Source: Circinella umbellata | Taxonomy: Eukaryota; Mucoromycota; Mucoromycetes; Mucorales; Lichtheimiaceae | DNA: 64,000 nucleotides | Assembly: GCA_025093555.1 (NCBI GenBank) | Contig: JAIWNF010000001.1 | Span: 1,302,001-1,366,000 of the forward strand | Reading direction: 5' to 3' | Shown here: piece after piece, positions 58,801 through 64,000 of the stretch | How positions within the stretch are numbered: position 1 is the first letter of the stretch | Layout of the letters: the number at the start of each line of letters is the position of its first letter | Notes under the pieces: generated by a model | Databases searched by the model: none | What the model saw: the letters and a program-made list of their open reading frames with translations, nothing else | What the model was told of the DNA's origin: nothing | Program-made: the position numbers and the translations under genes

Positions 58801-59749
58801 AATATCATGAAAATGTCCCCAATAAAAGAGAGATGTGTGTATGAATATGTGTGCAGTTTTGTAAAAGAAGGGAAAAATGAGTCGGAGTGTAGTATAAATT
58901 TTATGACTGAATTGCTATGTAACTTGCTGTTGTGTTATATTATTATCCAAAAAGTAAGATAATGAAAGTCATGGTAAAGCATTTAAAATCATGATAACAC
59001 TCATATTGAAGAAGTTATAAGAACTGTGATCAGTTTGATAACTCTAATGGTCTCTGAATACATTCTGTGACGCTCCCATCATATTCAACAAAGTATTTCT
59101 TGAATAAAAAAATACATCTACAAATAAATGTGTTTTCAACGAAACCGTACATTTTTTTTGGTTTGATTAATTGATTATAGTCTCTGCATTAATCCGTGAC
59201 GCTGTCTATATCACGGTTTTTATCTAGAACAATAGTAGATATTTTTACCTACTACCACACATCAACACAAATGAGATCTCTTTCATTAAATGTTGTGGCT
59301 ACAATTTTCTTATTAGCCACTCTTGTAGTAATTGACTCAAACCTCTACAGCTATATCACTGTTTGGAATAGGTTTCCATTTCTGTTCTGCAAAGAAAAAT
59401 AGTTTCTTTTTAAAAAGAATTCGTAGATATTACGTAACTGCATAAAAGCTGTTATTGTCGCGTCTCATATGTATATATTCAGTAGAATTTTCCAATAATG
59501 TATATAATGTCAAATGTTGTAAGATTACTTTCGGGAAGTGTTATAAATATTACATTTTGCCAAATAAAATTACTTCATAGCATTTTAGAAGGTATCACGT
59601 GATGAAAGATAAAATTTTAGTCTCGTTTAATGAAAACATCAATGGATATAAGTTGTTAGTTGATGTTATTTACATACAAAAATAAGATATATTATATTAA
59701 GATAAAAAAAGAACTAAAAAACAATATGAAAAAAAAGGAACTATAACAT
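58801..59749. other. Intergenic region with a direct repeat
   Basis: GTCTCTG, 9-11 variable bases, then GTGACGCT occurs at 59050-59073 and again at 59180-59203, 130 bases apart. The rest is AT-rich and includes the kinase promoter on the left. A short ORF with a signal-peptide-like start lies at 59271-59402 and is listed separately. Confidence 0.5.
59271..59402 (+). CDS. Possible small secreted peptide
   Basis: A 43-codon ORF beginning MRSLSLNVVATIFLLATLVV and ending FPFLFCKEK. The N-terminus is a basic residue followed by a hydrophobic core, like a signal peptide or anchor, and the leader before the ATG is CA-rich (ACACATCAACACAA). Nothing is known to be homologous, there are no paired cysteines, and chance is a real possibility. 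Confidence 0.25.
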   Translation: MRSLSLNVVATIFLLATLVVIDSNLYSYITVWNRFPFLFCKEK

Positions 59750-62424
59750 TTAAATTATTTTGAACATCCAGACATGTTTGTTTGCATTAATGATTTGTTT
59801 AGATATATGAAGAACAACAAGACCTTGATGATTTATTTTCCATGGTACCTCGACATCAGTTGCTGTAGCTACACCTGATTCAATTTTGGGTACAGGAATA
59901 GGAATTGTAAACTCTCCCTGAGGTGGTTCATCTAATGCAAACATATAAAGTGCATGTTCAGATACAGTAAACCTTAACCGGACTTTATCTTGTTCTACAC
60001 CACTGGGTGCAACCCAATATCTAGTTGTATTAAATAAACATTCTGGACCAACTAAATCAATCCATTCTCCCATTTCTATTAACGTCTTTTCCATTGGTTC
60101 AACCACATTGCCATTCATATCAGGACCAAAATTTAACAATAGGTTGCCTCCTTTGGATACAACATCCACCAATTCTTGCAAAAGTGGTTGTGCACCTGCA
60201 TATTGATCCGGTCTTGTAGCTTTATTATATCCGAATGAATACGGATCGATTCCGCGTGTGGCTTCCCAAAATCGTGAAGGTGCATTCGAATTGGGCTTAT
60301 ATTCAACAGTGGTGAAATCAGAAATTCCATTTCCGCATCGGTCATTTACAGAAACTTGTCGTTTTCTGGATGCAGCATTGTTAAAAAACGGTGATTGCCA
60401 TTCGGATGAATTGTTGATACCACCAATATCACACCAAAATATATCAGGCTCATGTCGGTCAATAAGCTCCATGGCTTGTGGTACCTGAACGTGATTTACA
60501 AAGTCTTTAATGGGTGTATTATACCCTGTGTATGAGATGGTTTGGCCTGTATATGGATTTTTGGGTGGACCGTGCCAGCCTAAGGATTCATCATTATATT
60601 CTGGATGAAACCATTCTGGCAAAGAGACTATGATATATTATACATAATAATAATTATATTTTCTTTAGATATACCGTTTTAAAACCAAAAAATTAATAAT
60701 ATAGATCCTTACAGTAAAGTCCTCGTTTAAGATGAGCATATGCAGGTTCTTTTGCTACTGTCATCAAAGCATCCACAAAGTCACGTTTTGGTCCAAGATG
60801 AACAGATGATCGCTCATTAACACTTGTATTCCATAACGCAAAGCCATCATGATGTTTCGTTGTAAACACAAAATAACGTGCACGCGACTTGTTAATAAGG
60901 TTAAGCCATTTACTAGGGTCAGGTGTACTTGGTAATTTAGGAATAAAATCATCATAATTAAATTGTTCACCGTACGTGCCACGATGATAACTTTTAGTAG
61001 GATCATGATTCATTTGCCACCAATACCATTCACTATATTCTTTACCAACGGGTGCCCACGCAGGCACAGTATATAAACCCCAATGAATAAAAATTCCAAA
61101 CTTGGCGTCTTCAAGCCATTGCGGAGCTTGATGTTGCTGTAGTGATGTTCTAAAATAAAGCAATCCAGTTTTGTGTTTTTTTTTGTTTACAATTTTGTGT
61201 CAATATAACATAGAAATAAATGAAGAAAAATTATAATTATATGCATAAACAAAGAAAAATCGTAATTAAAAAGAAACCTTACTTTGTTGACTCATATTGG
61301 ACAAGTCCTAAATCCAATTCGAAAGATACAGATTCACTGTATGTAGCATCAATAGTAATTAATTTTTTACCATTTTGATTATTTGGAACACCTACATTAG
61401 TTACTGTAAAGTGCCCAGGTGCAAGACGGGGAATTGTTGCTTGTCCTCCACCATTCTTAATATTTACTTGAATATCCTTGATGGTTTCTGGAGAAGTATT
61501 ATGAATTCGGACACGAACAATTTGGCGTCTATGATCATCCCAAAGTTGTGTAGGCCGGGCACTGATAATATGAATTCCTCCTTTTTTTGTTTCTTTTATC
61601 GAACCAAGGGATTGAATGGCAAACACATGTATACGCTCATCATTTGGTAATTGTAAAGCCCGAACAGCCTTGGATGGATCAATATAAACAGGAATAGCAT
61701 AAAGAGCACCTGTATTTCCATTACTGATTTTCCACGGAATACCAAGAGTTCTATCCAATACTTGATTTAACTGACCTTCTTGCCAATCAGGAACATTTAT
61801 ACGCGATACACTGGTTGTACTATCTCGATACTGAACAATTGTTTCAGCATCAGGAACGGGTCCATAAAAGGATGAAGCGAGTAAATATAATGCACCACTT
61901 GATTCAGGAAGAGTCAAAGGAATTTTTTGACCTTGAGCAACAACATTATCTTTGTTTTCACCAATATGAGTATGGAATGAAAGTATACTTCCAGGGACCG
62001 AAACAATGGTATTATTCTTTTCTTTTTCTATTGCAAATGAATTGCCAAGGTTATCGAAATTACCATTGAGACCACATCCGCGATTATTTAGCCAAGGATA
62101 AATTTGTGTTTCAGTAGTAGAGGGTGGTGCAGCCCACACAAGTACAAGGCATGCTACCAATATTGTTGTGATCAGACCTATACCCATGAGCCGTCGTTTT
62201 GTTATGACTTGCGATTGTGGTTGTTCTTCGTTGTCTTCGTAGTTGTCTCCAGAATACTGTTGATGATGAGTAGAAAAAGGAGCGGAAGAAGAAGAAGAAG
62301 TAGAGAGAAGAAGCGGTGTGGATTCATTATTATTATTATTAAAGTAATCGTGCTGATGATGTTGATCATCATTCACGACAAGGTTGTGCTCCTCTTTCTG
62401 GTAGCCAGGTACAAGAACGGACAT
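59750..62424 (-). CDS. Alpha-L-fucosidase (GH29) with N-terminal membrane anchor
   Basis: Three exons on the minus strand (62424-61283, 61149-60713, 60627-59750) give 818 aa. Residues 1-78 are hydrophilic and disordered; about 80-98 (MGIGLITTILVACLVLVWA) is a single membrane segment, so this is probably a type II membrane protein with its enzyme outside or in the vacuole. Residues 100-380 form a beta-rich region before the enzyme, not recognised. The GH29 domain starts near 385: WLEDAKFGIFIHWGLYTVPA, EWYWWQMN, YFVFTTKHHDGFALWNTS and, in exon 3, PDIFWCDIGG with the probable nucleophile Asp near residue 593, then GGNLLLNFGPDMNGNV. GH29 enzymes release L-fucose from glycans. Mucoromycota cell walls contain fucose-bearing polymers, so wall turnover is one possible role. 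The enzyme domain is secure; topology is inferred. Confidence 0.93.
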
Positions 62425-62446
62425 GATTAAATGGTATGCATATATC

Positions 62447-62464
62447 TTGTCACCCCTGTGACAA
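62447..62464 (-). promoter_or_regulatory. Perfect hairpin in the fucosidase leader
   Basis: TTGTCAC, CCCT, GTGACAA: a 7-base stem with a 4-base loop, 23 to 40 bases upstream of the fucosidase ATG. In the mRNA it would be a small stem-loop; in DNA it is a symmetric site and includes an AGGGG pentamer on the minus strand. Confidence 0.4.
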
Positions 62465-64000
62465 ACAGGAGTTCAAAACTTTGTAGGTGGTTGAAAATTA
62501 GACAAAAAAAGAAAAAGATATGCTGTTGCTGTTGGTACGATATAAAAAAACGGGGGGGAGAGGGGGAGGAAAGAAAAATGAGTATATTGCTTTTAATAAG
62601 TGAAAAAAGAGAGAAAAAGAGAAAGAAAAAGTTAAAAAAGAAAATAATAATAATAATAATAATAATAAAAATTTGTCGCTGTGACCTGATCATCAATGGT
62701 GTCAAGTAAATCATGTGTAAAGAGTATGTATTTCCTTTTTCTTTTTCTTTTTCTAAAGAAAAATACGCCTTATACTTTTATTTTATTTCTTTATTCTTAC
62801 ATATAAACAAACCACTTATTAACGCCTTTGAAACATAAACAACAAATTTTCTTCTCTATTTTTTTTATTTACGTACGAAATTTTGTATTATCCCCCAACT
62901 TTTTTTTCTTTTTGGTCAAGTCAGTTTATAAAAATAGTCTAAAAACACGTTGTCGATAAATGCTTCGATTTGATTGTCTATAAACATTTTAATCATCTCG
63001 TTGTTATTTCTTTTTCTTAATATAATGTATAAATAATTGTTATGTATAATTTTACTGTTCTCGCTAGTTGTCATGTTTATTAAAATTTGTTGTCATGCAA
63101 GGAACGTGGTGTTTTATTGTACCCGGGAAAAAATAAAAACAGAGGAATAGCACTAATAAACTTTAATGTGAATAAAATTTATCTTTTTTTTGTTATATTT
63201 TAATGAAGCACACTATGCTACAATCTCGTGATTGCTTTTTCTTGTTCTACTCTCACGATCAAAGAGCTACCAGGTGATTCGTTGATAAGTAATAAAATTA
63301 ATGCTGTTACTAATGTTTATATTAGTATGCGCATAATACATGAAGAAAAGTCAATATTTCTATGCGACAATAAATGATACGGCTAATTAATGTCCATTTG
63401 ATTGATTGGTATGCTATTTATTCATCTATAACAATTTCAAAACAACAGTGATAACAACCTGTCATACATACATACGTATGTCATCATTTTTTACATACAA
63501 AGTACTTTAACTATGCATTATAATAATTTAGCATATTTCTCATGAGAACTATGAAAATTTTGAAACATAATTCTTAAGATGGGTAGTTTGTTTCATATAT
63601 ATCTAATAGTACAAGAAATAATTTCATCCATCAAACCATTAATTGTCCTTATTAACAGTAATGATAAAAATTCATTACTAAGTAAGGGTTATTATGGATA
63701 AGTTAATTAATAATGACGTTTCAACATTATAATACTAATAAGAATGCCAGAGGTAGGAAATTCCAGTGTTGCTTGGTTATTACATATTGGTGGAGAGAGG
63801 AAGAAGGTGCATGTACGTATTTATATAATAAAATGACTTTATCGATGTAGCATAGCTAAAGAGTATTATGGAAATGGTAAAGATACAATCAAATTATAAA
63901 AGCATAATACAAGACAAGTATATTTGATGTCAATCATCAATGTATGAGATAAATCAACAGATTGATTTTCACTAGAATTCTACTATTTATGTTACTGCGC
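62465..64000. other. AT-rich intergenic region to the window end
   Basis: The first 300 bases contain purine and pyrimidine tracts and the fucosidase promoter. Beyond that I see no exon, RNA gene or repeat of note. The window ends inside intergenic DNA. Confidence 0.5.

Overview
The window is nuclear DNA of a filamentous, early-diverging fungus, most likely Mucoromycota/Mucorales. The genes carry many short AT-rich introns with GTAAGT-type donors and TAG acceptors, intergenic DNA is very AT-rich with long homopolymer runs, coding regions hold long Gln/Asn/His/Thr runs, and the proteins are fungal (Bur1/CDK9 kinase, CCR4 deadenylase, class II aldolase, complex I subunits). There are no bacterial operons, rRNA or CRISPR arrays. 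I reconstructed exon-intron structures by hand; every multi-exon model listed closes in frame.

Layout. 0-13 kb: a double HMG-box regulator (+), an F-box/LRR protein (-), CCR4 (+) and a CsbD-like stress protein (-). 13-19.6 kb: an accessory block with three ~200 bp promoter-like repeats, an unrecognised 618-aa protein with two TM segments and a 130-aa tandem repeat, a chain of duplicated exon-like cassettes with intact splice sites, and a long imperfect inverted repeat. 19.6-23.4 kb: gene-poor, simple-sequence-rich DNA. 23.4-32.6 kb: acetoacetyl-CoA synthetase (+), a CYSTM-like protein (-), a small hypothetical (-), fructose-bisphosphate aldolase (+) and COQ9 (+). 32.8-45.2 kb: a PAS-like protein (-), a Rim4-like triple-RRM protein (-), a 22-exon MMS1/DDB1/CPSF-A family protein (+) and the complex I zinc subunit NDUFS6 (-). 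46.3-49.1 kb: a second accessory block with a decayed spliced gene, a splice-site chain and a homologous long inverted repeat. 51-64 kb: NDUFAF2 (-), a SAM methyltransferase (+), a Bur1/CDK9 kinase (-) and a membrane-anchored GH29 alpha-L-fucosidase (-).

Metabolic and mitochondrial genes recur: ketone-body activation, glycolysis, ubiquinone synthesis, and one complex I subunit plus one complex I assembly factor. A second group acts on RNA and transcription (HMG, CCR4, RRM, CDK9). They are not co-transcribed; neighbours are mostly convergent or divergent.

The most unusual material is the pair of related loci at ~17.3-19.3 kb and ~46.4-49.1 kb. Each has cysteine-rich/hydrophobic exon-like DNA followed by a series of splice sites and a homologous ~0.77 kb long hairpin. 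In both hairpins most arm-to-arm differences are of the kind that leave G-U pairs in a plus-strand RNA, which suggests a structured transcript rather than a simple DNA repeat.
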